From: Nannochloris sp. 'desiccata'
Lineage: Eukaryota; Chlorophyta; Trebouxiophyceae; Chlorellales; Chlorellaceae
Direction of reading: 5' to 3'
Assembly (NCBI GenBank): GCA_019044685.2
Contig: JAGTXX020000014.1
Coordinates: 248,001 to 312,000 of the forward strand
Length of the DNA stretch: 64,000 nucleotides
In this document: positions 21,498 to 31,487 of the stretch, one piece after another
Layout of the letters: each line of letters opens with the position of its first letter
How positions within the stretch are numbered: the first letter of the stretch is position 1
Notes under the pieces: generated by a model
What the model was told of the DNA's origin: nothing
What the model saw: the letters and a program-made list of their open reading frames with translations, nothing else
Databases searched by the model: none
Translations under genes and position numbers: made by a program

Positions 21498-24400
21498 TTA
21501 CTCCAAAGCAATGGTGGCAGGTGTACTAGTATCATCTTCCTCAGGTCCAAAGTACCAAGAACTTCTCACTGCGGCAGTTGTTGGCAGCTCGTCTTTACTT
21601 CTCAGCACTTTAATCAACGACAATGACCTGGCTCTGACTCTTTGATCACCTGCATTCTGGCCACACTGCAACACTGCATCCCTGGCACGCGTCCCTTTGG
21701 CCAATACATTCAATAAACGGGGGTTTCCAGCTAAAGAACTGAGTACAGTGAGCAAAACTTGGCATTGGTCTGCATCTTTGCACGTCCTCACCGCACCCAA
21801 GACCGACTCCAAGGCCTCCGAAACAGCTTGATGCGTGATTAAAGGATCATTTAAGATAGCTCCTAGCAATGCACCGAGGGTATACTGTGCTGCATCTTGT
21901 AATCTGTGCTTATGAGCACATACTTCACTCACTACTCTCTGTGACATTTCAGCCAGCTGTTTCGGGGAGAGCTCTACCCGCTCATCAACCTCTATTGGCA
22001 ACTCAAACGCAGCATGTAGGAAATGTAACGCACTCGAAGCAACAGCGGCGTGCTGTGTATCTGCTAATAATTTAATCAAAGCGAATAAATCTTCGGCAAT
22101 AAAGACAGGAGCAGCGTCTTTTCCAGCTGAGCTATCCAAGTCCCAAAGCAAGGTTACCGCTTGCTCTCTCACATCAAGAGCAGTGCAGTGACGGAGAACC
22201 GCAGCCAAGGTATGTCGACCTTGCAACTCGGCAATGATACCCCGATTCGGTAAATTAGATACCAGTAAACCAAGCGTATGAAGCGCAGAGCGAGATTTTT
22301 CGTTGTCCCCTGCTGCGGCGTTTAAATGGCGAAGCAGAGGGCCAATAGCCCCAGAGTAACTGGAATCTCTATGTTCAGCTTCTTGTTGACTGGCCGCACC
22401 CATAGCTTCATTAAGCACCTTTTTGGCTTCGGCAATGTACCCTCCAGACCAATATTGATCGCCCTCCTTGGCTTGTTGAGCTTTCGCAAGTTGGCGTTGT
22501 CGAAGAAAATCATAGCTTGGCACAATGCATTGAGCATCATGAAGCGTGACAGAGTGTTGTCCAGGCATAGAAGTCAGTTCCAAATGCTTTGCTGTACCAC
22601 GATTCCCACCTAAATGACGTTGCTGCTGCTGTTGTTGCCCAGCAAGAACCGTTCCAGCAGCCGAAAAAGCAGACGACGAGTCATTCGCAGCAACGGCAGC
22701 TGCCAGGCCGCCAGAAAATTGTTTTCCACCTGTATCTCCTCCTCTGAAATTACTGTCAATATCAATAGTAATACTGCGTTTGCCATCCTTCGACATAATA
22801 CTCCCATTAGCATTACGTGTGTTGTTGTTGTTGTTGTACGCACCACCACCACCACCACCGCCATTACCAGCACTGGTACCGAAGGCGTCGTCCCTCCTGC
22901 TATTGTTACTTCTATTTCTATTACTAGGGAGGATCGCAGGTCCACAATACCATGCATGCGCACCGAACGTGTCATGGAGATCTGCATCAAGTAACGCCGG
23001 AGGCGCCACATGACCAGATGGCATGTACCCATGTGGCTGTGACCTAGTCGTATTGATAGATGTACCAATACTTCTTGGAGATACATGACTGCGACCACCT
23101 GCACCGTCTGTAGTTGCACCGGTAGTTGAGGTGGAAGCTGCATTCAAAGAGGAACTATCCCCGCCGCCACCGACGCCACTATGGGGAGGTGTTGAGGAAT
23201 GCTCTCCTGATATAGGAATATAATGATCAATTAGTCCACTGGCCATGGCACCAATGGAGGGACCAGCAGCGGTAGGGGCTCCGGGTCTTTTTGTAGGGGC
23301 AGCGACCACTGTGACAGACATTGATGAGTCAGTCAAGGCGCGTAACGCTGATGGGGAGAGAATTTCACTTGCCCTAGAATACCTCTGTTCTCTGGCATTA
23401 GCAGCAGCAGTAGCAGTACTAATACTGGGCTTATCTCCTTGTGAGTTGTCAATGAGATTTTTTCCGGTCAAAGGGTCTAAAGATAAGGTATTCAACCTCA
23501 TGGCTAAGCGAGCGTTTTCCAAATGGGTTGCCCCTGTAGTGGAGAGACGATGAGAAGCTTTCTTCAATCCTCCTAACCCACCAGCACCAGCATTAGCACC
23601 GCTGAAATTCAAACCTGTGGCTGATGCAGTCCCTGTACCAGGAGCAGGTGCGCTATTCCGAGGCGTACCACCAAGACTTTCCCAAGAAACCCTCCCGCCA
23701 CCAACATTGCCAGCGCCCACAGCAGCGAGTAAATCTTGAAGAGAATCTAAAGAGTGCCTGGAAGGGGTAGATCCGGATGAAGCACCATGGAGAAGGACAT
23801 CTAAACTACTTCTACTCGTAGCAGCGATGCTGTTATTTGAATGCGAATGGTGTACTCCCGCACCGCTGTGAGCGCCGCCCATAATAGAATTTCTACTGCC
23901 GTGGTCCTGGTGGAGTTGGGCGATGCTAGAAGAAGCAGACAGAGAGGAGACTGAATGATCAATAGAATGGCGGGGAGAGACCAAGTGGGCTCCATACGCT
24001 TCTCCAAAATCACGCAAAAGGTCAGGGGATGGAGCCGGTGGAGGTGGGGAATTTGATACATCCATCCCTTGGTGTTGCTGCTGCTGTTGTTGTTGTTGTT
24101 GGTCAACAGCGTCTTTGTCTTCTCTGACTGAATTGCCTGTAGGGAGAGGTAAAGACGATTTCCTTTCAGGAATATTAGCAAATCCATTGTTGATATGGCC
24201 GGACGTTTGGGTTTGCAGTCTCTGTGCTGCCGTCTGCGGTTGCGGTTGCTGCTGCTCCTGTCGTTGCAGACTATTGAAATTCTTGTTATTTGCGTTTCTG
24301 AGGATGCGGAATCGTTCTGCTGCTGTCACAACAGCAGATGCATCATCCAAAATACCCATAGGGGCACTCGTAGCTTGAGAATCCACTCCAAGCATACATT

Positions 24401-25010
24401 GCTGCTCGGTTTGATTAGATTTAGGGTGACGGCGTCCTTTACTCGTGCCATGGCCTTCTTCACTACATCTTCTGTGGTCATCGAAAGAAGCTAAATTAGC
24501 GTAGCTCGAGAATGGAGATGATTGAGATAAACCAAAATCTTCACGGGAATGTGAAGGCGTGAGCTGCTGCTGCTGCTCATGTCTAGTCTCTTCAAAAGAA
24601 ACTGATTTCCTGCTCGAAACAATGGCAGCGGTGGCCGAAGAGGGAGCAGAAGTTTCTAAACTGGTTCGATTACTACAGGGTTCTGATGATGTCTGAAGAA
24701 CGCAGGATGCGGATACTTCGGAACCGGGACTATTCATAAAAGGGTTGTGCTGTTTGTTGCTCATGTGAATTTCCCGTCCTGCTTGATGATGTTTGTTGAT
24801 ATTAAGGATGCCGTCCTGGGTCGGAGAATCCTGCAAAGGAGAAATGTAAAGTTCATGTATATGTTAATGAGAGTCGGACAAGGATATTTAGCATACAGAG
24901 GAGAGGATCAGGAAGGAGTGTCTTGAGCATGCAAAAAAGTTATTAAATCTAGAACTCACAGTTAGCAAAACGAGCACCGGTTGCGTCGTGTTCTGTCCTC
25001 GACCGGTCAT
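21498..25010 (-). CDS. Large polyQ protein with C-terminal armadillo/HEAT-like repeats
   Basis: Two exons: 25010-24960 (17 codons, MTGRGQNTTQPVLVLLT) and 24830-21498, joined in phase 0 across 129 bases; 1127 residues. The second exon has no ATG at its front, so the small exon is needed. About 800 N-terminal residues are low complexity: Ser, Gly, Asn, and glutamine tracts coded by CAG/CAA runs, with repeated SRHSLDSL/PRHSIDHS-like phosphosite-looking segments. From about residue 840 the sequence becomes helical with repeats such as HTLGLLVSNLPNRGIIAELQG, REQAVTLLWDLDSSAG and SSALHFLHAAFELPI, which looks like armadillo/HEAT repeats. No catalytic motif. A scaffold or regulator role is inferred from composition. 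Putative 5' leader and promoter lie in the 715-base gap upstream. Confidence 0.72.
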
Positions 25011-25724
25011 GATACTTAAACTGCAGAGGTCACTTGCTCTACACAAGAAAAACTCGTGTTCAGAAAATTCAAGTTTCCGAAACTTCTTGTCGCATTCCTT
25101 GAACGGGTGCAAAAGCAGCGTTAAAATATAACGCTGTTCTTATAAACTCGATTTTTAAGGTTATTAACAGCGCCGGGAAGTGATCTGCTACGGGTTTATT
25201 TATTTTCTGTGCGAATGGTAATTCAATTCAATTAATTATCTCGCTCGCACAGTAGCTTCAAGGCTGTGCGCTGTATACTTTGGCAATAATGAAGAATTTT
25301 GAATATTTGACGCAACCTAGTCAGAAGCTCACAATTTCACTGACAAACCTCCACCATGAATTTGGCCAAATATTGGCGCCCCAATGATTAGCAACCAAGT
25401 ATTTACCTCGCTTCTAAAAAGTAGTAAAAAATATAATTTCTAAGTTGAAAAGAACTGCGATCTAAATAACGAAATTCTTACCTCCCCTCGTTCCGGAAGC
25501 GCCAATTTGACTCCCATGGAAACCCACCGCCGCCGCCGCCGCCGCCACCGCCCATCACCCGTCAACGGCACCTACCATTATCAAAAACTAGAGCTGTCAA
25601 CATTTTTTTACATAACGTATTAATATTTATATTGCATTGATAATATATCATATCAAAAGTTCAATGAATTCAATTACTGTACTTCTTCTTCTTCCCCAAA
25701 AAATAAAACCTCGCCAGCAGTAAT
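25011..25724. other. Intergenic region with possible small exon
   Basis: 714 bases between the start of the armadillo-like gene and the stop of the alanine-rich gene, both on the minus strand. It holds a (GCC)n run near 25528-25546 and a good minus-strand splice donor at 25482/25481; see the candidate small gene at 25329-25555. Otherwise no signal. Confidence 0.5.
25329..25555 (-). CDS. Candidate small spliced gene (52 residues) or 5' leader exon
   Basis: On the minus strand an ATG at 25555 opens a frame MGGG(G) with ten glycines coded by the GCC run, then FPWESNWRFRNEG up to a consensus donor (AG/GTAAGA) after 25482. An acceptor ending TTTTTAG precedes 25413, and with phase 2 the frame continues as TWLLIIGAPIFGQIHGG to a stop at 25329. 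That would be a small single-pass membrane protein. A different frame over the same exons is also open (MGVKLALPERGE), and the donor might instead belong to a 5' untranslated exon of the armadillo-like gene at 25010. I do not recognise the product. Confidence 0.22.
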
Positions 25725-27007
25725 CTACATCCTCCTCCATTTTCGCGACAGAAAACTATACACCCCGCCTGCCGCTTGCTTCATTATTTCCCCACCTACA
25801 ACACCAAGTAAATTCATTTTCCCTCTCGCAGCAATACCTCTACAAAGCTGTACGGTCAACTGTACTTTCTTTTCCTGTACCGCACACATTGACACTTTTG
25901 CAGCATCTTCTACCCCGGTGTTGCCCAAATTCTTCTCAATCATATAAATTAATGAAGATATTGCTAGATTTTGTCGGTTAGCATCCTCCATAAACAGCTC
26001 AGTAACAGCAACGACAGCTTCTGGATGCCCAATTGCCACCGCCTGCTGTGCTGCCAACACCAAAATTTCAATAGCTTTATCTCCACAGCCTTCTTTACAG
26101 GCTAAATCGTATAATTCACCAGCTACAATGGCAGAGATTTCATAAAATCCTTCAACCATCGTCATTGCTGCCACGTCAGCAGCAACCTGGGTACCTTCGG
26201 CGCCTTGAGTTGTGAGTGCCGCCCAGCTTCCTAGAGCAACTGCATCTGGGCGGTGGCAGTGCTCGACTACAGCTACAGACAACCACACGACCAGTGACAT
26301 GTATCCCCGGTCAATTAATACGCGCTGTACGTTTGCAGCGACGTCAGCATGCCCAGCATCGACAGCTTTGACCACAGCAGGTGCAGCGCTCGCAGCAGCA
26401 ACGCTTGGCTCCATTCCACTCTCTTGGGCTGCATCCCAAAATGCTGCAGTGACGTCTGCGGCTTCTTCTACGTGACCCGCACAGAGTAGCTCAGCAGAAA
26501 GTTGGGTTACGAGAGCTGCAGCGCCCATGTTGACAGCTGCAAGGTTCAATTTTCCAGCTGCAGTGGAATTATTGCCTCGAGCCATTTGCAAAACAACTTT
26601 CCTGGCAAAGTCGTTCAAGTTGAGACCAAGTAAGAGTTGGGCACCCTTGACACCAACATCTTCCATTCCAGCATTGGCAGCAGTGGCCATTGTAGAAGCA
26701 GCGGCAGAAACTAGACCTGCAAATTTGTTTTTGTTACTGACGGGAAAACTTAAATTTATTCCGATTGTTTTTCTAGCTTGAATTTCATTCAGATCAGCGT
26801 CTCAAAATGGATCTCACCGCTTTTAATGCCTTCTAAAACTGGTGTCAAGGACATACTCAGTTCTTCCCACTCAGCATCAACAGCAACATGCTGTTTTGCA
26901 GGTTCATCGGGTGGTGGGTTTTCTAAAAAAGATGAAAGTTCATCTTCCATAGTTGCAGTGGGAACAGCATTTGAAAGAGTATCGAACGCTGTGATATCTT
27001 CAGGCAT
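25725..27007 (-). CDS. Alanine-rich helical protein of unknown function
   Basis: Two exons, 27007-26818 and 26716-25725, joined in phase 1 across a 101-base intron (…GIKSG then LVSAAAST); 393 residues. The first ~60 residues are acidic (EDELSSFLENPPPDEP). The rest is alanine- and valine-rich and almost certainly all helical, with loosely repeating 35-40-residue units containing AAxVxxxLxxxG patterns (for example LSAELLCAGHVEEAADVTAAF and PAVVKAVDAGHADVAANVQ). No signal peptide, membrane segment or catalytic motif. It ends with a basic SRKWRRM. The unit pattern recalls alpha-solenoid proteins, but I cannot name a family. It is divergently arranged with the proline-rich glycoprotein gene, with 313 bases between the starts. 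Confidence 0.65.
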
Positions 27008-27320
27008 TGCAAAGAATTGTATATCTATATAATAAAATTAGAGAAGAGGACACAGAGGAAAAACAATCGCGAAAATTGTGAGATCAACAAGTTGCCTCGT
27101 CACCTTGCTTCTCCCCAGCTCCTGAGACGAAACTGGAATCTCGTTTTGCCACGAAAGCTTTTTCTGGAAAGAAAATTGTGCAGGTGGAAATTTCTAAGAC
27201 CGTCACCGACCGAAGAGCCCGCAGAAAGTGAACGAAACTGATGACAGAGTTGCTATATTTGTCTAAATTTGCTCCTCGTTTACATCTTTGACTAGTCAAT
27301 TATTACGAAACTTCTCCGAC
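27008..27320. promoter_or_regulatory. Divergent intergenic region
   Basis: 313 bases between two divergent start codons (alanine-rich gene and proline-rich glycoprotein gene). Presumably both promoters. No clear TATA box or repeat seen; the open frames here lack coding character. Confidence 0.4.
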
Positions 27321-28216
27321 ATGAAAAATACGACCTCGCTCATGGCCCTGTTTGGTGCCATTCTGTTGCTACTGGCCTGTACTGCCCAGTCACGCCAAGG
27401 TAACCTTCTTTATGTATTCTTCTTTGTAGAACATAAGAAGCTTACAAGTATAACTTTTCTGTTTCCTCCCCTTGCCTGCATGCAGAACCCCTCGGCCGTC
27501 GCCTCTCCCAGGCCGGTGCTGTTGCTAGCGGGTCTGGAGACTCCGTTTCCACCTCTACGCGCACAGAATCCTCTGACAGAGATGCTGCTGTCGTTGAAGG
27601 AACCACCGAGATGCCCAGTACGGTCGTAGATGGCAACAGTCTTGCCACTGCCACTGGGACTGCTACAACTTGGCCCAACTGGCCTACTACTTGGCGCTGC
27701 AACTGGCCTTGGGTATGTAAAGAACCCCCCAAAATGCCACCCCCTCCACATTCTCCACCCCCTCCACATTCTCCACCCCCTCATTCACCTCCACCTCCAC
27801 CCCCGCCTCATCGCCCGCCCCGGCCCCACAGGCCTAGGCCTCCGACCAAGATCCCCATCCGCCGCCGTAAAGAGGTTAAGATCATCATTGTCCCTCCCAA
27901 GCCAGTGCCAGAAATTCCCGTTTGCAAGGGGAAAATCAAAGAGGCCTGCTGCGATAGCAAAGATTACTGTCCCTGGAATTGGCAATGGTATCCTGATAAA
28001 GAGCCTCCGAAAATTTGCAAAGTGGAGGTGGAGGTCATCAAGGAATTCAAATTATGCCAGTGGCCTGTTTTGGTGTGGAAAGACGAATATGATTACACAT
28101 GCAAATGCCCTGAAACTCCAGATCCTTGTCCATACTGTGATGTTTGCTTTGTACAGAGCTCTGCCTCTGCTTTCGCTCGTGCTGATGCCTTTGCGTCGTC
28201 CGGGTATGGTGGTTGA
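27321..28216 (+). CDS. Secreted hydroxyproline-rich-type glycoprotein
   Basis: Two exons: 27321-27399 (signal peptide MKNTTSLMALFGAILLLLAC plus a few residues) and 27486-28216, joined in phase 1 across an 86-base intron ending GCATGCAG; 269 residues. After a Ser/Thr-rich segment comes WPNWPTTWRCNWPWVC, then a proline block built of HSPPP and PPPPHSP repeats with His, the kind of SPPPP-like motif that is hydroxylated and glycosylated in green-algal and plant wall proteins. The C-terminal half has about 12 cysteines (CKGKIKEACCDSKDYCPWNW, CKCPETPDPCPYCDVC) and ends with SASAFARADAFASSGYGG. It is probably a cell-wall or extracellular matrix component. I do not recognise the cysteine-rich part. 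Two other long frames over the same bases are shadows produced by the repetitive proline codons. Confidence 0.8.
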
Positions 28217-29229
28217 AGTAGCGGGGAAATTAACTAAATAACGCCCGTTACTTTATTAATGCATGCGCCAGCTAAAGTATCTTTCATAAGTTACGATAAC
28301 CCAACCAAATACGTCTTTGCCGTGTCTATAAAGATAATTTTATTCTGTTTTGTCATGATGAATAATTAAAAGGAAAAAAGTGCCTCCCGGGGCGGTGGCG
28401 ACGAGCTTATTGAGAGGCTTGCTATCAGCCGCGATGGTTGCAGGGCCTTAATTATGTTCCTAATGCAGATTCCTAATGCGTATACCTATTTTCATATGCT
28501 TTTATGATGTAAAGACTGGCGCTAAAAAAAGTTAATTTCCTTTCGACGGTGGCAGGTCACAGCAGGCTGCTATGTTTAATATGTGGAGGGTTTTGAACCT
28601 GGATAAGTATGCCACCCTTTAAACCCAGGCAATTCTTACTAGTTTAAGATCCCTCCAAGCAATTGAGATTGTGCGTTCTCCTTGTATTTTGTCTTTAGTT
28701 CGTTCGCATTTAGGGTTAAAATTCTCTGCCAAAAAAGCATACCCGCAAAGGCTCTTTAACATTCAGCTGAACACCAATACCGATTTAGATATTTGAAAGG
28801 ATATCAAATCTCTGTTTTCTCAGCGTTGATCTTTATATCGGTTCAAATAGTAGATTATTCAATTTCCTCTCACCCTCGATCACAGCTGAAACGTCTCCTA
28901 GGCTCTCTGTAAGTTGGCTGTTCTTTTAGCAGCGTCTTGATTTGAGGCGATGAGGCCAAAATGACGTAGTAGATGCGGACCACACATAATTTCATCAACC
29001 GATTTTTTTCAAGTTTTTAGTTGCTGCACTTCCCGTTTGTCGCCTTTGTTGGCAGTTGTTGCTCTAAGAACCCAATTAATCTCCCCCCTCTTGCTTGCAG
29101 GCTAACTGTACTGTACAGAGTCAAATCTGAAGTGGTCAAGAATATAGATTTACTTTCTTACGAAACTAAAATCACGTCAAACCAGTTTTGCTTCCCGCTC
29201 CACCAGAAAAAGGATAAAATCTAGATACC
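28217..29229. other. 1-kb intergenic region, no gene recognised
   Basis: I read both strands and found no coding frame with exon signals and no tRNA. A polypyrimidine stretch ending in CTTGCTTGCAG at 29100 looks like a splice acceptor and may end a 5' untranslated intron of the MPC2 gene that starts at 29230. The rest is unexplained. Confidence 0.5.
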
Positions 29230-29553
29230 ATGTCTTTCGCAGCACGGATGAAATCCGCTTGGAGAGATCCCAACGGCTACTTTTCGTGCTTTTTCCTTGC
29301 GCCCACATGGAAATGGGCGATTTCTTTAGCGAATGTCTCAGACTTTCAGAAACCAGAAGATCAGATTTCTTACCCACAACAATGTGCGGTGACGCTGACG
29401 GGCTTAATTTGGACACGATTTTCAACACAGATCATCCCGGTGAACTACAATTTAATGACTGTGAATGCGTTTATGGCGTTGACAGGTATTTATCAGTTGC
29501 AGAGAAAGATTAGATATGATATGGAGCACTCGGATAAACAAGAAAAAGCTTAA
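29230..29553 (+). CDS. MPC2: Mitochondrial pyruvate carrier subunit 2 (MPC2-like)
   Basis: Single exon, 107 residues, the size usual for the family. The sequence follows the MPC2 pattern: PNGYFSCFFLAPTWKWAI, LANVSDFQKPEDQIS, then LTGLIWTRFSTQIIPVNYNLM and NAFMALTGIYQLQRKI. The tryptophan-lysine-tryptophan after a proline, the KPxxxIS linker, the IWTRxS and the P-x-NY motif are typical of MPC2 rather than MPC1. With MPC1 it forms the heterodimer that carries pyruvate across the inner mitochondrial membrane. No cleavable leader is visible, as is normal. The start is the first ATG of the frame. About 450 bases separate its stop from that of the convergent GDPD gene, and part of that gap is a dispersed repeat. 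Confidence 0.9.
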   Translation: MSFAARMKSAWRDPNGYFSCFFLAPTWKWAISLANVSDFQKPEDQISYPQQCAVTLTGLIWTRFSTQIIPVNYNLMTVNAFMALTGIYQLQRKIRYDMEHSDKQEKA

Positions 29554-29999
29554 AAAGAAAGCTTTGATTTTGACGAATAGAGTCATAAAAATTGTCATTG
29601 AAAATTTTGGCTGATCTGATCTCTGTACTCTCTCTCTTGTTACCTGGACCCTGATGTTTTCTATAGTTCCTTTTACCTCGTTTGCTTCTTGTAAGATTAA
29701 ATATCCAGTGTTTCGAGTTTACAAAGTGCTATACAAGCAAGAAAGAAAGAAAAGACAAAGCCGGCTGCCATTTTAAAAATCGAGACCCTGGGGGTTCCCT
29801 TCGGCTTGCCATTTTGGATAGATAAGCAGCAGTGGAGAGCGGGGCGATGCATTTGTACACGGCGGGCAAGTTGCGGTCTCCCATGACCACAATATCTTTG
29901 TGGTTTTTTGCTTTTTCTAGAACATGGCGAAGCCTTAAGGGCGCTGCAAATGTCCGTGATCACAACAACCCTATGAAATAAACTTTAAACTGACCAATT
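29554..29999. other. Convergent gap partly filled by a dispersed repeat
   Basis: 446 bases between the MPC2 and GDPD stops. 29784-29959 is a copy of a sequence also present at 36.2-36.7 kb (listed separately). The rest shows nothing. Confidence 0.6.
29784..29959 (-). repeat. Dispersed repeat, internally deleted copy
   Basis: Matches 36183-36653 in the same orientation: GACCCTGGGGG, then GGCTTGCC.TTTTGGATAGATA, GCAG..G.GAGCGGGGCGATG.ATTTGTACACGG.GGGC, and after a jump GTCTCCCATGACC, ATATCTTTGTG, and CTTTTTCTAGAACATGG. The 36-kb copy carries about 300 more bases in the middle, so this one is internally deleted or the other carries an insertion. On the minus strand it contains a broken reading frame (HVLEKA, KDI, VMGD pieces), suggesting it derives from a coding element. 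Its left limit and element class cannot be set from two copies. It starts 41 bases after the stop of the GDPD gene. Confidence 0.8.
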
Positions 30000-31230
30000 C
30001 TAAGCTCCTGTAGTAAAATTCAAATAATGAAAATGCACACACCGAGCAGAAATACCTCTCTTTTTCATCTCTGCCGCCCACGTTCTCCATTCTACAGATC
30101 CAAACTCCCCAAATGATTCACAAAAGAGATGAGGAAATGCGATTATCCCCGCCCAACCAAGAGGTTTATACTGTACTTTACATGCTAGCGGGTCTTTGTC
30201 GAGTAGTTTGCCGTAGGTGTCTAGATACCAGGTGAGTAATTCAAGGCATTTGAGTCTAGCAGGGTCCGTTTTAATTGATTTTATTTCAACTGCTAGAGAG
30301 CGGCGGACACCAGATTCAACACATGCCCTGCCATATTATTAATATCAGAAAGAAGGGGCAAAGATTAGAGATGCGTCAAGGGTTTAAGTTTAGGTACCGG
30401 CGGAAACAGGATAAATATATTGAAGATATACCGGGTTTGGGTTTCAGTTCATCAGTGAAGTATCAGTAAAGTTAATTGAAAAAAACTTACTCTAAAAACT
30501 CCTTCAGTGTCGGGACGTGTTGTCCTTCCCTGCCTCCTAAATGCAGCGTAAGTAGTTGCTCTAATGTCAAATCTTCAACGGAGGCTGTGTGCCAGTCAAT
30601 CCCTTGTTCAGCAAGATCACGCAAAGGCTTGGAATTTACATTGATTATAGTATCACTCCCTTTATCATCGCCACCGCCACCGCCACTTCGAAAATTTTCC
30701 TCTTCTTCAAGCTCGTCATCTAAAGCAAAGGCTAGTTTTAACCCTATATCGTGGAACAACACCAATTCTCCATCTTTCGTTTCCCGAACATCAAATTCAA
30801 TAAAGGGAAAATGGACAGCAGGAATGCGATCGCTAGTATACTCCCCTGCTGCATCTGCTGCCGCCAGAGCTCGAACAGCGGGGATGGTGTTTTCTATTTG
30901 AGTGCCAGTATAGCCTTCAAAACCAACCCTGTGGCCTATTCCATCATCTGGATGGGTGTGTACTAAGTAGAGCATAGCTAGATATGGTATGCAGAAAAAC
31001 AGAAAAAGAGCTAGGGAAATTCCCAAGGCAGCGCTGGCAAGGGCAAGAGCGGGGATCGAAATGAGCAAGACGGGGTGCAGCCAAAGTTTATAGGCTCTAA
31101 GGTTGAATATAATCACAACTGCTGTCAAACAAAGTGTGCGGATGTATTTATTGCGGGAAGGGGTGATAGCTATGGTGTAAATGTGGTGCACAAAAGAATA
31201 GGCGAGCCAGTAAAGTGATCCTCGACTCAT
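30000..31230 (-). CDS. Membrane glycerophosphodiester phosphodiesterase (GDPD) family protein
   Basis: Two exons, 31230-30491 and 30327-30000, joined in phase 2 across a 163-base intron (…LKEFLE then ACVESGVRRSLAVEIK); 355 residues. The N-terminal ~95 residues hold two or three membrane segments (LTAVVIIFNL, VLLISIPALALASAALG, ALFLFFCIPYLAML). The catalytic domain then has the canonical GDPD signature: GHR, IENT, FIEFDVRETKDGELVLFHD, with both catalytic histidines and the metal-binding acidic residues, and the later VEIK glutamate. It hydrolyses glycerophosphodiesters to glycerol-3-phosphate. The end looks short: no final WTVN-type strand is visible, and the reading frame stops about 40 bases before a dispersed repeat, so the tail may have been cut by that insertion. 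It is divergent from the coiled-coil gene. Confidence 0.82.
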
Positions 31231-31487
31231 TGTGATCTAGGCACCCCTATTCACACATCCAGGGACCTGCGCCCTACAATAAATGGACTAGGAAATAGTA
31301 TATTATTCAATTTAATGAATCAAAAACCCAAAGAGGCGAATTACCAGCCTTTAGTTTCCCAGCACACTTTTGCGGTTTACTTCATGTCACCGGTAAATAA
31401 GGACGAATTTTGGTTTATTTCCCATATAGAAAAATTCTTAAAATATTTTCTAAGCACCATAGAAGGTGCAGAAAGAGTGCAGAAAGA

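Noticed and set aside
22610..23143. 177-residue minus-strand frame (and its plus-strand neighbour) inside the armadillo-like gene
   Set aside because: Alternative frames over repetitive CAG/GGT codons; no start context or homology.
27630..28241. 203-residue frame overlapping the proline-rich glycoprotein
   Set aside because: Shifted reading of the repetitive proline block; the frame with the signal peptide, correct splice phase and cysteines is better.
28580..28650. Possible tRNA-like T-loop (GGTTCAAA on the minus strand)
   Set aside because: The required T-stem pairs are absent and no acceptor stem can be formed.
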